A stretch of DNA of 64,000 bases from Streptomyces sp. NBRC 110035 (GTDB lineage Bacteria > Actinomycetota > Actinomycetes > Streptomycetales > Streptomycetaceae), in contig NZ_BBNN01000018.1 of assembly GCF_000829695.1 (NCBI RefSeq), forward strand, positions 186,001 through 250,000, read 5' to 3'. The position numbers and the translations under genes were made by a program. The notes beneath the pieces were generated by a model. It was not told the DNA's origin and did no database searches. It saw only the letters and a program-made list of their open reading frames with translations. The first letter of the stretch is position 1. Every line of letters begins with the position of its first letter. Positions 56,489-64,000 of this stretch are shown in pieces.

Positions 56489-56752
56489 GGCAGCCGTCTT
56501 CCTTGCGTGCGCGTTCTTCCCTGCGTGTGCGAGTGCCGTGCCGTTCGCGGCCGGACGGCACGCACACCTGGGGCCGGGGCGGTTTTCTCCCCCGGCGTCT
56601 CCCGTCTCCGCGGACCCGCGCTCCGGACCCGGTGCCGTGGGCCCGGCGCTCTCCGGAGCCCGGCGTCCTCCCGGCCACGATACGACTGCTCATGCCCGCG
56701 CGCAGGCCCGCCGACGGTGTTTTCCTTCCGTGCCCTCCGTACGTCCGTACCG

Positions 56753-57232
56753 TCAGGTGAGAGCCAGTACGTACGCCACCGCGGCACCCGCCGAGGCGAC
56801 CGTGCGCACATGGTTCCACCGTGTCCACCCCCGCACGTACGCGGTCCAGCGGGCGGCGGCCTCCGTGGAGCCGGGATCGAGCCCGGCCAGCGTGTTGTTG
56901 CGCGGCACGTGGGCGACCGCGGTGACCCCGAACCCGCCGAACAGATACAGCGCGCTGCCGGCCAGCAGCCAGGCCGCGCCCTCGTCCGGCCGCGTCACCA
57001 GGGCCACCACGGCGATCGCCGCGCACAGCAGCGCCGAGCCGAGGAACACCAGCATGAAGGGCGCCCGCACCGCGGCCGTGTTCACCGACTGCATCGCCGC
57101 CACACCCCGTGCGGGCGGCAGCGCCGCGAGCCCTCTCATCACGAACGTCGAGAAGGCGCAGAAGGCCCCCGCCACCAGCCCGGTCCCGAGCACGCCCAGC
57201 ACCGTCAGTACGAAGTACGGTCCATCCACCAC
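56753..57232 (-). CDS. DUF1772 membrane protein
   Basis: 159 residues with four membrane helices: FVLTVLGVLGTGLVAGAFCAFSTFVM, the conserved MQSVNTAAVRAPFMLVFLGSAL, WLLAGSALYLFGGFGVTAVAHVPRNNTLAG and a last helix. The HVPRNNTLA motif identifies the anthrone-oxygenase-like DUF1772 family, mostly of unknown function. GTG 57232 has GGGAG 8 bases upstream; the next GTG, 57229, would be equivalent. It is transcribed alone. Confidence 0.82.
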   Translation of the reverse strand: MVDGPYFVLTVLGVLGTGLVAGAFCAFSTFVMRGLAALPPARGVAAMQSVNTAAVRAPFMLVFLGSALLCAAIAVVALVTRPDEGAAWLLAGSALYLFGGFGVTAVAHVPRNNTLAGLDPGSTEAAARWTAYVRGWTRWNHVRTVASAGAAVAYVLALT

Positions 57233-57377
57233 GTCGTCAGCTCCCACCCGTCCCCGGCCGGGAACCCTCCCGGCGGCCACCGTCACCACCAGTGAAGCCC
57301 GACCCGGGCGCGGTGCCCATGGCCGGGCGTCGCGGGGCCATGCGCGGGCGTCCAGCCGGCCGGCGCATCATGGCGGT

Positions 57378-58010
57378 GTGCGATTCGAAGCGATCACCTG
57401 GGACCGGCTCGGCGACCTCCTCGCCGAGCGTGTGGCGACGCTGAGGACGGCCGACGGCGGCACCCGGCCGCGCGTCGCCTTCGACGGCGCCCCGGCCGCC
57501 CGCCCCGGGGACCTCGCCGAACGGGTCGCCGAGGCCCTGCGCGTCCGCGGACGTCCGTCCGTCGTCGTGAGAGCGGAGGGTTTCCTGCGCCCCGCCTCGG
57601 TCCGGCTGGAGTACGGCCACCAGGACGTGGAGTCGTACTACGACGGCTGGTACGACACCGGTGCCCTCCGGCGCGAGGTGTTCGGGCCTCTCGAACCCGG
57701 CGGGAACGGACGGGTGCTGCCCGATCTGTGGGACCCGGTCACCGACCGCGCCACCCGCAGCCCCTACGTCCCGCTCCCGCCCGGCGGCGTACTGCTGCTG
57801 CACGGCCCGCTCCTCCTGAGGCACTGGTTCCCCTTCGACCTAGGCGTCCACGTCTCGCTCTCCCCGGGCGCCCTGCGCCGCCGCACCCCCGGGGACGGGC
57901 ACTGGACCCTGCCCGCCTTCGAGCGCTACGAGCGGGAGGCCGACCCGGCCGGCACCGCCGACGTCCTGGTACGCGCAGACGACCCCCGCCACCCGGCGTG
58001 GCACGGCTGA
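57378..58010 (+). CDS. Uridine-kinase-like protein with degenerate P-loop
   Basis: 210 residues from GTG 57378 (VRFEAITWDRLGDLLAERV). The fold follows uridine kinase-like proteins: RVAFDGAPAARPGDLAERVAEALRVRGRPSVVVRAEGFLRPASVRLEYGHQDVESYYDGWYD, LPPGGVLLLHGPLLLRHWFPFDLGVHVSLSPGALRRR, and a closing DVLVRADDPRHPAW. Where a Walker A GxxxxGK[ST] is expected the sequence is GAPAARPGDLA, without Gly-Lys-Ser. So phosphoryl transfer from ATP is doubtful; the role is unknown. It lacks a ribosome site; CATCAT ends 6 bases before a GTG, suggesting possible leaderless expression. Confidence 0.75.
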   Translation: MRFEAITWDRLGDLLAERVATLRTADGGTRPRVAFDGAPAARPGDLAERVAEALRVRGRPSVVVRAEGFLRPASVRLEYGHQDVESYYDGWYDTGALRREVFGPLEPGGNGRVLPDLWDPVTDRATRSPYVPLPPGGVLLLHGPLLLRHWFPFDLGVHVSLSPGALRRRTPGDGHWTLPAFERYEREADPAGTADVLVRADDPRHPAWHG

Positions 58011-58119
58011 GACGCTCGGGCGAAGGTGCGGGGCCCCGGTGACACGACGACAATGAAGGGCGCCGGTACTCGCGGTGCGCCCCGTGCCGCGCCGGCCGTC
58101 CGGCACCGGGAGGTACCCC

Positions 58120-58548
58120 ATGACCACAGCCGGAGACATCATGCACCGCGGCGCCCAGTGGATCCCCGCCCACGAGACGCTCGACCGCGCCGCCCAGCTG
58201 ATGCGCGAGCTGAACGTCGGCGCGCTGCCCATCAGCGACGAGAACGAGCGCCTGTGCGGCATCCTCACCGACCGCGACATCGTCGTCGGCTGCGTCGCCA
58301 TGGGCCACGACCCGGCCGGGGTCACCGCGGGGGAGATGGCCAAGGGCACACCGCGCTGGATCCCGGCGGACGCCGACGTCGGCGAGGTCCTCCAGGAGAT
58401 GCAGACGCACCGCATCCGCCGGCTCCCCGTCATCGAGGACAAGCGTCTGGTCGGCATGATCAGTGAGGCCGATCTCGCCCGGCACCTGACGGACGACCAG
58501 ATCGCCACCTGGGCGGAGTACGTCTACTCCAGGACCCCGTCCGGCTGA
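58120..58548 (+). CDS. CBS-domain pair protein
   Basis: 142 residues, two CBS motifs (~5-62 and ~75-130): MHRGAQWIPAHETLDRAAQLMRELNVGALPISDENERLCGILTDRDIVV and TPRWIPADADVGEVLQEMQTHRIRRLPVIEDKRLVGMISEADLARHL. Paired CBS domains bind adenosine nucleotides and sense energy state or regulate partners; here they stand alone, with no effector domain. ATG follows GGGAGG. Stress-related expression of such proteins is known in mycobacteria but nothing here shows it. Confidence 0.9.
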   Translation: MTTAGDIMHRGAQWIPAHETLDRAAQLMRELNVGALPISDENERLCGILTDRDIVVGCVAMGHDPAGVTAGEMAKGTPRWIPADADVGEVLQEMQTHRIRRLPVIEDKRLVGMISEADLARHLTDDQIATWAEYVYSRTPSG

Positions 58549-58786
58549 ACGCGCGCCGTGGCACGCGCCGTTGCGCCGTGCCGTGTCCTGCTGTCGTGCC
58601 CTGCGGTGGGGCGCGGCCGTAGCCGTACCGCCGGCGCGGCTCAGGGCACCGACCTCCCTCCCTCCCTCCCGCCGTCGCCGCGCCCCTCCGGACCCGGTGA
58701 CACCCGGCGACGGCCCCGATGAACCCGGCCCGGGACGCACGCCCTGAAACCACGGTCCGGCGGACGGCGGGCGGCGGACGGGGCCG

Positions 58787-59782
58787 TCAGACCGGTGGCG
58801 GCGGGCGGCCTCCCACCTGACGCACGGCCAGCGCACCCGCCCTGCATCCCCCGGCCGCCGCATGTTCCGGGTCGGCGCCCGCCATGAGGGCGGTGAGGAA
58901 CGCGCCCGTGAAGGCGTCGCCGGCGCCCGTGCTGTCCAGGGGCGTCGCCGCTACGGCGGGAACACGGGCGCACACCCGGCCGGCCCGGGCCAGCAGCGCA
59001 CCCTCGGCCCCCTGCTTGGACACGACCAGCGGAACCCGCCGGCTCAGCCGCGCCGCCGCCTCCGCCGCCCCGGGCAACCCCGTGAGCAGGCACGCCTCGT
59101 CCCGGCTGGGCAGCAGGATGTCCACCCCCTCGACCAGGGACAGGAACCGGTCGGCACCCAGCCGCGCCAGGAAACCGGCCGACGCCGGATCCACGCTCAC
59201 CGGCACTGCGCGCGCACGTGCCGCCCTCAGGGCCACCGCCACGAACGCCCGGCCCGGTTCGCCGAACAGCAGATAGCCCGACAGATGCAGCCGTGCCACC
59301 CCGTCCAGCAACGCGTCCGACCAGTCAGCGGGTTCGAGCCGCAGCGAGGCGCCGCTGTCGGCGAGGAAGGTCCGCTCGGCCGCCGCGTCCTGGTCGACCA
59401 GGCAGATCACGGTCCCGGTCGGCGCCCGCGGATCGACCACCAGCAGGGGACCCACCCCGCAGGCGGCCAGCTCCCGGGTGTGCCACGCCGCCGCGTCCTC
59501 GCCCACCCGTCCGAGCAGCCGCACCTCCGCGTCGCCCCAGTACGCCGCCCAGCAGGCCACATTGGCTCCCGCACCGCCGGGCACCGTCCGGATCGCCGCC
59601 GCGGTGTCCGTACCCGGGGCGAGCGGCCCCCGGTGCCGGGCGACCACGTCGGTGACGACGTCCCCGACGACCAGCAGCGCACCGGACGGAGCACCCGCAC
59701 CCGTGCCGGAGCGGGCGCCGGTCGCCGCCGCACGGGCCGCCCCGGCAACACCGCCCCCGTCACCCGGGACCGCCGCCGTCAC
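58787..59782 (-). CDS. psuK: PfkB-family sugar kinase, likely pseudouridine kinase
   Basis: 331 residues, ribokinase/PfkB fold. After a ~30-residue Gly/Ala-rich leader: LLVVGDVVTDVV, VPGGAGANVACWAAYWG (substrate site), and the second signature DSTGAGDAFTGAFLTALMAG with catalytic Asp and anion hole. The stop of psuG lies only 6 bases before its GTG, so the two form an operon, and this context suggests pseudouridine as substrate. Substrate choice rests on neighbourhood; other nucleosides or sugars cannot be excluded. Confidence 0.85.
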   Translation of the reverse strand: MTAAVPGDGGGVAGAARAAATGARSGTGAGAPSGALLVVGDVVTDVVARHRGPLAPGTDTAAAIRTVPGGAGANVACWAAYWGDAEVRLLGRVGEDAAAWHTRELAACGVGPLLVVDPRAPTGTVICLVDQDAAAERTFLADSGASLRLEPADWSDALLDGVARLHLSGYLLFGEPGRAFVAVALRAARARAVPVSVDPASAGFLARLGADRFLSLVEGVDILLPSRDEACLLTGLPGAAEAAARLSRRVPLVVSKQGAEGALLARAGRVCARVPAVAATPLDSTGAGDAFTGAFLTALMAGADPEHAAAGGCRAGALAVRQVGGRPPPPV

Positions 59783-59788
59783 GTCGCC

Positions 59789-60697
59789 TCACGCCCCGGT
59801 CCAGGCCGTCGCGATGCGGGCCGCCAGCCGTACGTTGCCCCTCGCCGCCGCCAGGTTGGCGGTGAGGGACGCGCCGCCGGTGTGCCGTACCAGGTGGTCG
59901 AGCAGGAACGGAGTGACCGCCTGACCGTCGACGCCCTCCTCCTCGCACGCGCGCAACGCCTCGTCGAGCACCCGTGCGTGCAGCCCGGGGTCCAACTGCT
60001 CCCCCTCGGGAACGGGGTTGGCGACGATCAGCGCCGACTCGGGCCCGCCCAGGGCGTCCTGTGCCCGCATCACCTCCGCCACCTGCTCCGGCGCGTCCAG
60101 CCGCCAGTCCACGGGGTGCCCGGAGTCCGACAGGTAGAAGCCGGGAAAGCGGTCCGTCCCGTACCCGGCGACCGCGACCCCCAGGGTCTCCAGCCGCTGC
60201 AGCGTCGCCGGTACGTCCAGGATCGACTTCACGCCCGCGCACACCACGGTGATCCTGGTCCGCGCCAGCAGCCCGAGGTCGGCCGACTCGTCCTGGGTCA
60301 CCGTCCACTCACGGTGCACGCCACCGAGCCCGCCGGTCGCGAACACCCGTACGCCCGCGAGCGCGGCCAGCAGGGCGGTGGCCGACACCGTGGTGGCACC
60401 GTTCGCCCCGGACGCCACCGCGAGCGGCAGGTCGCGATGGCCGAGCTTGCGGATGCCGTCCTCATGGGCGATCCGCTCCAACTGATCCTTGTCCAGGCCG
60501 ACCCGGGGCCGTCCGTCCAGCACGGCGACCGTGGCGGGCACGGCGCCCTCCTGCCGCACCACCGCCTCCAGCTCCCGCGCCACCCGGAGATTGCGCGGCC
60601 GGGGCAGCCCGTGCGCGATGATCGTGGACTCCAGGGCCACCACCGGCCGGCCGGCGGCGATCGCCTCCCGTACCTCTTCGGACACCGTAAGGCTCAC
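59789..60697 (-). CDS. psuG: Pseudouridine-5'-phosphate glycosidase
   Basis: 302 residues, PsuG/IndA family, which splits pseudouridine 5'-phosphate into uracil and ribose 5-phosphate. Signature: VVALESTIIAHGLPRPRN, PATVAVLDGRPRVGL, KLGHRDLPLAVASGANGATTVSATALLAALAGVRVFATGGLGGVHRE (with active-site Lys and Asp residues), VCAGVKSILDVPATLQRLETLGVAVAGYGTDRFPGFY. Full length. GTG start with GGGAG 7 bases upstream. With psuK it forms a pseudouridine salvage operon for nucleosides from RNA turnover. Confidence 0.93.
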   Translation of the reverse strand: MSLTVSEEVREAIAAGRPVVALESTIIAHGLPRPRNLRVARELEAVVRQEGAVPATVAVLDGRPRVGLDKDQLERIAHEDGIRKLGHRDLPLAVASGANGATTVSATALLAALAGVRVFATGGLGGVHREWTVTQDESADLGLLARTRITVVCAGVKSILDVPATLQRLETLGVAVAGYGTDRFPGFYLSDSGHPVDWRLDAPEQVAEVMRAQDALGGPESALIVANPVPEGEQLDPGLHARVLDEALRACEEEGVDGQAVTPFLLDHLVRHTGGASLTANLAAARGNVRLAARIATAWTGA

Positions 60698-60797
60698 GCG
60701 CCGTCTCCCGTCTGCAGCCCCTCCCTCATCCCTGGCGGGCCGGGGGGCCGGTCAAACACCTTGCGGGCCACCACGGACCTCGTGGAGCCTGGAACCC

Positions 60798-61256
60798 ATG
60801 ACGCAGAAACCCACGACCGGGAAACCCCCGACCGGGAACACGGCACGTCTCGACCACGTCGTCCTCTGGGTGCGCGACCCGATCGCGGCCGCCGGCTTCT
60901 ACGAGAAGGCGCTCGGCCTGGAAGCGGTCAGACTCGCCGACTTCTCCGCGGGCGAGGCGCCCTTCCCCTCGGTACGGGTCAACGAGGAGACCGTCCTCGA
61001 CCTCATGCCGCTCGCCATGGCGGAACGCATGACGATGCTGCCCGGCGCCGCGGAAGCCTCCGGCCACCCCGTCAACCACGTCTGTCTGTCCCTGCCCGCG
61101 GACGACTTCGACGCCCTCCGCAGCCGCCTCGGGGAACAGTCCGTACCCATGACGGACCTCTCGCACGACTCCTTCGGCGCACGCGGGTTCGCCAGGAGCA
61201 GTTTCTACTTCCGCGACCCCGACGGAAACGTGTTCGAAGCGCGGTACTACGGCTGA
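60798..61256 (+). CDS. VOC-family protein (glyoxalase-like)
   Basis: 152 residues. One vicinal-oxygen-chelate domain: LDHVVLWVRDPIAAAGFYEKALGLEAVRL, then VNHVCLSLPADDFDALRSRLGE, and FYFRDPDGNVFEARYYG. The metal ligands expected (His near start, His in NHV, Glu near end) are present. The reaction is unknown. ATG 60798 has GGAG 12 bases upstream, and a Thr/Pro-rich repeat (TTGKPPTGK) precedes the domain. It converges with the MGMT gene over 21 bases. Confidence 0.85.
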   Translation: MTQKPTTGKPPTGNTARLDHVVLWVRDPIAAAGFYEKALGLEAVRLADFSAGEAPFPSVRVNEETVLDLMPLAMAERMTMLPGAAEASGHPVNHVCLSLPADDFDALRSRLGEQSVPMTDLSHDSFGARGFARSSFYFRDPDGNVFEARYYG

Positions 61257-61277
61257 CCCGCGCGACCGGGCCGCCCC

Positions 61278-61832
61278 TCAGAACAAGGGCTCCGGCAGCA
61301 CGCCCTCCAGGGCGAGCAGCCGGCGCTTGGTCTCCAGTCCGCCCCCGAACCCGCCGAGGCCGCCGTCGCTCTCCACGACCCGGTGACAGGGCACGACCAC
61401 CGGCAGGGGGTTCGCGCCCATCGCCGCGCCGACCGCCTGGGCGCCTTCCGGCCGGCCGACCCGGCCGGCCAGGTCGCCGTACCCCACGACCGTGCCGTAC
61501 GGCACGCCGGAGGCCAGCTCGCGCAGGACCTCCCGGTTGAAGCCGGAGACCAGCGACCAGTCCAGGGGCAGGTCGAAAGCGCGCCGCTCACCCGCGAAGT
61601 ACGCCTCGAGCTGGCGTACCGCCTCGGTGAGCAGCAAAGAACCGGGCTCCTCGGCGGGCTCGCCGCCGAGCCGGGACGCCAGCCGCTCCAGCGCGCTGTC
61701 GCGGACCTCGTCGGTGGCGTGGAACACGACACCGACCAGGCCCTCACGGGTCGCGGCCAGCAGCAGAGGACCGATGCCGGTGCCGACGACGGCCCACACG
61801 ACCCGCTGCCCGTACTGTCCGTGGCTGTCCAT
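61278..61832 (-). CDS. ogt: Methylated-DNA--protein cysteine methyltransferase
   Basis: 184 residues, Ogt/MGMT type, repairing O6-alkylguanine by transfer to its own Cys in PVVVPCHRVV. Other motifs: GFNREVLRELASGVPYGTVVGYGDLAGRVGRPEGAQAVGAAMGANPLP, and the C-terminal GFGGGLETKRRLLALEG. N-terminal RNase-H-like domain ~15-95. TACGGT ends 7 bases before the ATG with no Shine-Dalgarno, so leaderless translation is likely. Confidence 0.93.
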   Translation of the reverse strand: MDSHGQYGQRVVWAVVGTGIGPLLLAATREGLVGVVFHATDEVRDSALERLASRLGGEPAEEPGSLLLTEAVRQLEAYFAGERRAFDLPLDWSLVSGFNREVLRELASGVPYGTVVGYGDLAGRVGRPEGAQAVGAAMGANPLPVVVPCHRVVESDGGLGGFGGGLETKRRLLALEGVLPEPLF

Positions 61833-61886
61833 GCACCCCACCGTACGACCCGTCACCGACAACCCCCGGGAAGGGGCGAGGAGGGA

Positions 61887-62759
61887 TCAGCCGCCCACCG
61901 CGTCCCGCACCACGTCCGGCTTGTTGCTGATGATCCCGTCGACACCGAACCCGGCGACCCGCCGGGCCGCGGCCGCCTCGTCCACCGTCCAGGTGAGGAC
62001 CTCCAGAGGCTTGCCGTGCGGTCCCTCGAAGCCCTGGACGGCGGCGACGTAGCCGACGGACAGGGAGGCGTGCGGGGGGTTGATCTGGTCGGCGAAGTCC
62101 GCGTACGCGGGCAGGTCCTTCACGGGAGGCGCACCGAGGAGGCCGGTCCTCACCCCGGGCTTCAGCTCGTGCACGGTCCGCACGCTGTCCGCGCTGAAGC
62201 TCTGCACGACCAGCCGGTTCTCCAGATGCGCGCGGTCGAGCCACCCCTCGTTGCTCAGGACCTTCAGGGTCTCGCCCTCGATGCCGGGGTACAGCTTGGG
62301 GTTCTTGATCTCCAGGAGCAGCTTCCGGCCGTGCCGCTCGACCCTTCGGAGGAACTGCTCCAGCGTCGGCACGCGCGTGCCCGCGAAGGCGGGACCGAAC
62401 CAGCTGCCCGCGTCGAGCCGGGCGATCTCCGCCGCGGTGAAGTCCTTCACCTTCCAGGGCGACCGGCCGGGGAAGACCTCCTCGACGTCCGTGGTGCGCG
62501 CCAGGCTGTCGTCGTGCAGGACGACGAGTTCGCCGTCCCTGGTGCGCTGGACGTCGTTCTCCACCCAGTCGACACCGAGCCCGGCCGCCTTGTCGACGGC
62601 GGCGAGAGTGTTTTCAGGTGCGTACCCGGAGGCGCCCCGGTGGGCGACGACCAGGGGGAGCGCGCCCCTGTCGGCGCCGTGCGCGGGGGAGAGGGGAAGC
62701 AGGAGGGAGGCGGTTCCCAGAAGTGCGGTGGCCGAGGCGACAACGGTGCGCGTGTGCAT
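61887..62759 (-). CDS. Secreted glycerophosphodiester phosphodiesterase
   Basis: 290 residues. Signal peptide MHTRTVVASATALLGTASLLLPLSPAHGA, probably cleaved after AHG. GDPD domain: VVAHRGASGYAPENTLAAVDKAAGLGVDWVENDVQRTRDGELVVLHDDSLARTTDV, with catalytic HRG and ExD metal ligands and second His in LHD; later LLLEIKNPKLYPGIE and DGIISNKPDVV. It releases glycerol 3-phosphate from glycerophosphodiesters outside the cell, supplying phosphate and carbon. ATG follows GAGGAG. I looked for PHO boxes upstream and saw none. Confidence 0.92.
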   Translation of the reverse strand: MHTRTVVASATALLGTASLLLPLSPAHGADRGALPLVVAHRGASGYAPENTLAAVDKAAGLGVDWVENDVQRTRDGELVVLHDDSLARTTDVEEVFPGRSPWKVKDFTAAEIARLDAGSWFGPAFAGTRVPTLEQFLRRVERHGRKLLLEIKNPKLYPGIEGETLKVLSNEGWLDRAHLENRLVVQSFSADSVRTVHELKPGVRTGLLGAPPVKDLPAYADFADQINPPHASLSVGYVAAVQGFEGPHGKPLEVLTWTVDEAAAARRVAGFGVDGIISNKPDVVRDAVGG

Positions 62760-63120
62760 GCGTACTCCTCGCGTCGAGCGGTCGGGTCGTCGTCGGGCAG
62801 GCGGATCACCGCCGGGCGGGCGGGTGACGTCGGGGCGGTCGGATCACCGTCCTGCGTCGAGGTATCACGGACAGCTCAACTGTGACAGCAGAGAGTCGAC
62901 CGAGGGTGGGCGCAGGGTGACCGCAGATTGAACAGGCTTGCCCAACTGCGCACACTGATGCCGCACAAGTGAGGCAAGGACGTGTTTCTTTGCCCGATGG
63001 TCGTTCAACCATTCCGGTGAGGTCATACTCTCTGCGTCAACCCTGACCGCCGACGCGGTCCTGGGAGGGGGTTCACAACCGGGAATTCCGGGACGCAAAG
63101 GGCGGGAAGGGCAGCCGCGC
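62760..63120. other. Divergent intergenic region before the MHYT gene
   Basis: No gene. It contains CGGATCACCG twice as a direct repeat (62802-62811 and 62840-62849), and an AT-richer stretch at 62940-63040 in front of the MHYT gene that is probably its promoter; no -10/-35 pair could be assigned with confidence. Confidence 0.5.
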
Positions 63121-63993
63121 ATGCAGAGCACAGTCGACGGATTCAGTTACGGTCTGGTCACACCGGTGGTGGCCTTCCTCATGGCCTGCCTCGGTGGCGC
63201 CCTGGGGCTCAGATGCGCCACCCGGCCGCTCGTCGTCGCCGGGTCGTGGCGCCCCGGCTGGCTCGCCCTGGGCTCGGCGGCCATCGGATCCGGCATATGG
63301 ACGATGCACTTCATCGCGATGATGGGTTTCACGATCGAGAGCACGCCGATCCACTACGACCGTGTGATGACGTTCGCCAGCCTCGCCGTGGCCGTCGTCA
63401 TGGTGGGGGTCGGGATCTTCATCGTCGGCTACCGGGGTGCCACCGGAACGGCCCTGTTCACCGGCGGCACCATCACCGGTCTCGGCATCGCCTCCATGCA
63501 CTACCTGGGCATGGCCAGCATGAGCCTCGACGGACAGCTGGCGTACGACACCCCCACCGTCGCCGCGTCCGTCGCCATCGCCATGGCCGCCGCGACCGCC
63601 GCCCTGTGGGCGGCCGCGCAGACCAGGGGTTTCCTGTGGAGCGTGGGCGCGAGCCTCGTCATGGGCCTCGCGGTCACCGGCATGCACTACACCGGCATGG
63701 CCGCCCTGGAGATCCACGTCCACGGGACGGCCGATCCCACCGCGGGAGAATCCGCAGCCGCCCTGCTCGCGCCCATGATGCTCGGCCCGCTCGCCCTCCT
63801 GGTCCTGGCCGGCATCGTGGTGATCTTCGACCCGTTGATGATCACGGGGCGGCCCGGCCCCGTGCCCGCCGAACACAAGCCCGGCATCCCCGCCCACCCC
63901 CGGCACCACTCCTCCCCGACGCGCCCCACGCGCCTGCGACTGCGCGCCCGCGGCCCGGTCGAGCACCGCACCCGCGCCCCGCAGAACCGCTGA
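63121..63993 (+). CDS. MHYT-domain integral membrane sensor
   Basis: 290 residues, seven membrane helices. Three MHYT-type motifs at helix ends: WTMHFIAMM (~60), ASMHYLGMA (~127) and TGMHYTGMA (~190). The family is proposed to bind copper or sense O2, CO or NO at the outer face. Here the C-terminus (~245-290) is a short Pro/Arg/His-rich tail and no GGDEF, EAL or kinase domain is attached, so any signal output must come through a separate partner. ATG 63121 is preceded by GGGAAGGGCAGCCGCGC. It is the last gene of the window. Confidence 0.88.
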   Translation: MQSTVDGFSYGLVTPVVAFLMACLGGALGLRCATRPLVVAGSWRPGWLALGSAAIGSGIWTMHFIAMMGFTIESTPIHYDRVMTFASLAVAVVMVGVGIFIVGYRGATGTALFTGGTITGLGIASMHYLGMASMSLDGQLAYDTPTVAASVAIAMAAATAALWAAAQTRGFLWSVGASLVMGLAVTGMHYTGMAALEIHVHGTADPTAGESAAALLAPMMLGPLALLVLAGIVVIFDPLMITGRPGPVPAEHKPGIPAHPRHHSSPTRPTRLRLRARGPVEHRTRAPQNR

Positions 63994-64000
63994 CCGTAAC

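Noticed and set aside
62760..62840. PHO boxes before the glycerophosphodiesterase gene
   Set aside because: No pair of GTTCACC-like 11-base repeats is present despite the phosphate-related function.

Overview
This window looks like chromosomal core DNA of a Streptomyces. The GC content is very high, third codon positions are almost all G or C, GTG starts are common, and one gene carries the rare TTA leucine codon. It encodes Streptomyces-type developmental regulators (an Xre/DUF5753 regulator with DUF397 and an RsbW-like kinase), an actinobacterial PdtaR ANTAR regulator, PAC2 proteins and a four-repeat ribosomal protein S1. From memory, the order gltBD, pyk, pdtaR, liv operon, polA, rpsA, coaE, ending near an orphan gltD, resembles the SCO20xx to SCO197x stretch of S. 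coelicolor; I could not align it. I see no insertion sequence, prophage, CRISPR array or biosynthetic cluster.

Layout. 1-7.1 kb: end of a VIT-family transporter, then gltBD (glutamate synthase) preceded by two GlnR-like boxes. 7.3-10.5 kb: a translationally coupled rhomboid protease and GH46 chitosanase on the minus strand, a VWA protein and chorismate mutase. 10.7-15.0 kb: aminopeptidase N and pyruvate kinase. 15.0-16.7 kb: a frameshifted HTH/LAGLIDADG-like gene, tRNA-Leu(CAA) and pdtaR. 16.7-22.5 kb: complete branched-chain amino acid ABC importer (livJ-H-M-G-F, minus strand) with a strong hairpin after the binding-protein gene. 23-27 kb: two small surface proteins, a hotdog thioesterase and a formate-dehydrogenase-like molybdoenzyme. 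27-37 kb: polA, a DUF4184 membrane protein, a secreted lytic transglycosylase, hrpB and a methyltransferase. 37-41.5 kb: rpsA with a clear promoter and long leader, then PAC2, coaE and a TPR protein. 41.5-48.8 kb: a methyltransferase, S4 RNA-binding protein, uracil-DNA glycosylase, proline iminopeptidase, glpF-glpK and an expansin-like protein. 49-55 kb: FUSC membrane protein and a WhiJ/AbaA/BldB-like regulatory module with stacked palindromes, plus a DUF574 methyltransferase. 55-64 kb: orphan gltD paralogue, a DUF1772 protein, a uridine-kinase-like protein with a broken P-loop, a CBS protein, psuGK, VOC protein, MGMT-type repair protein, glycerophosphodiesterase and an MHYT sensor.

Themes. 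Nitrogen assimilation appears at both ends (gltBD with GlnR-like sites; orphan gltD). DNA replication and repair genes (polA, UDG, MGMT, hrpB) and translation genes (rpsA, S4 protein, tRNA) are scattered between. At least seven genes start 6 to 8 bases after a TANNNT -10 element and most lack a normal Shine-Dalgarno, which suggests leaderless mRNAs. The best candidate for something under-described is the 51.4-55 kb module: an RsbW-like kinase gene with a TTA codon at position 7, an inferred leaderless promoter whose -35 box lies inside a perfect palindrome, two further palindromes, and a linked regulator, DUF397 partner and methyltransferase.
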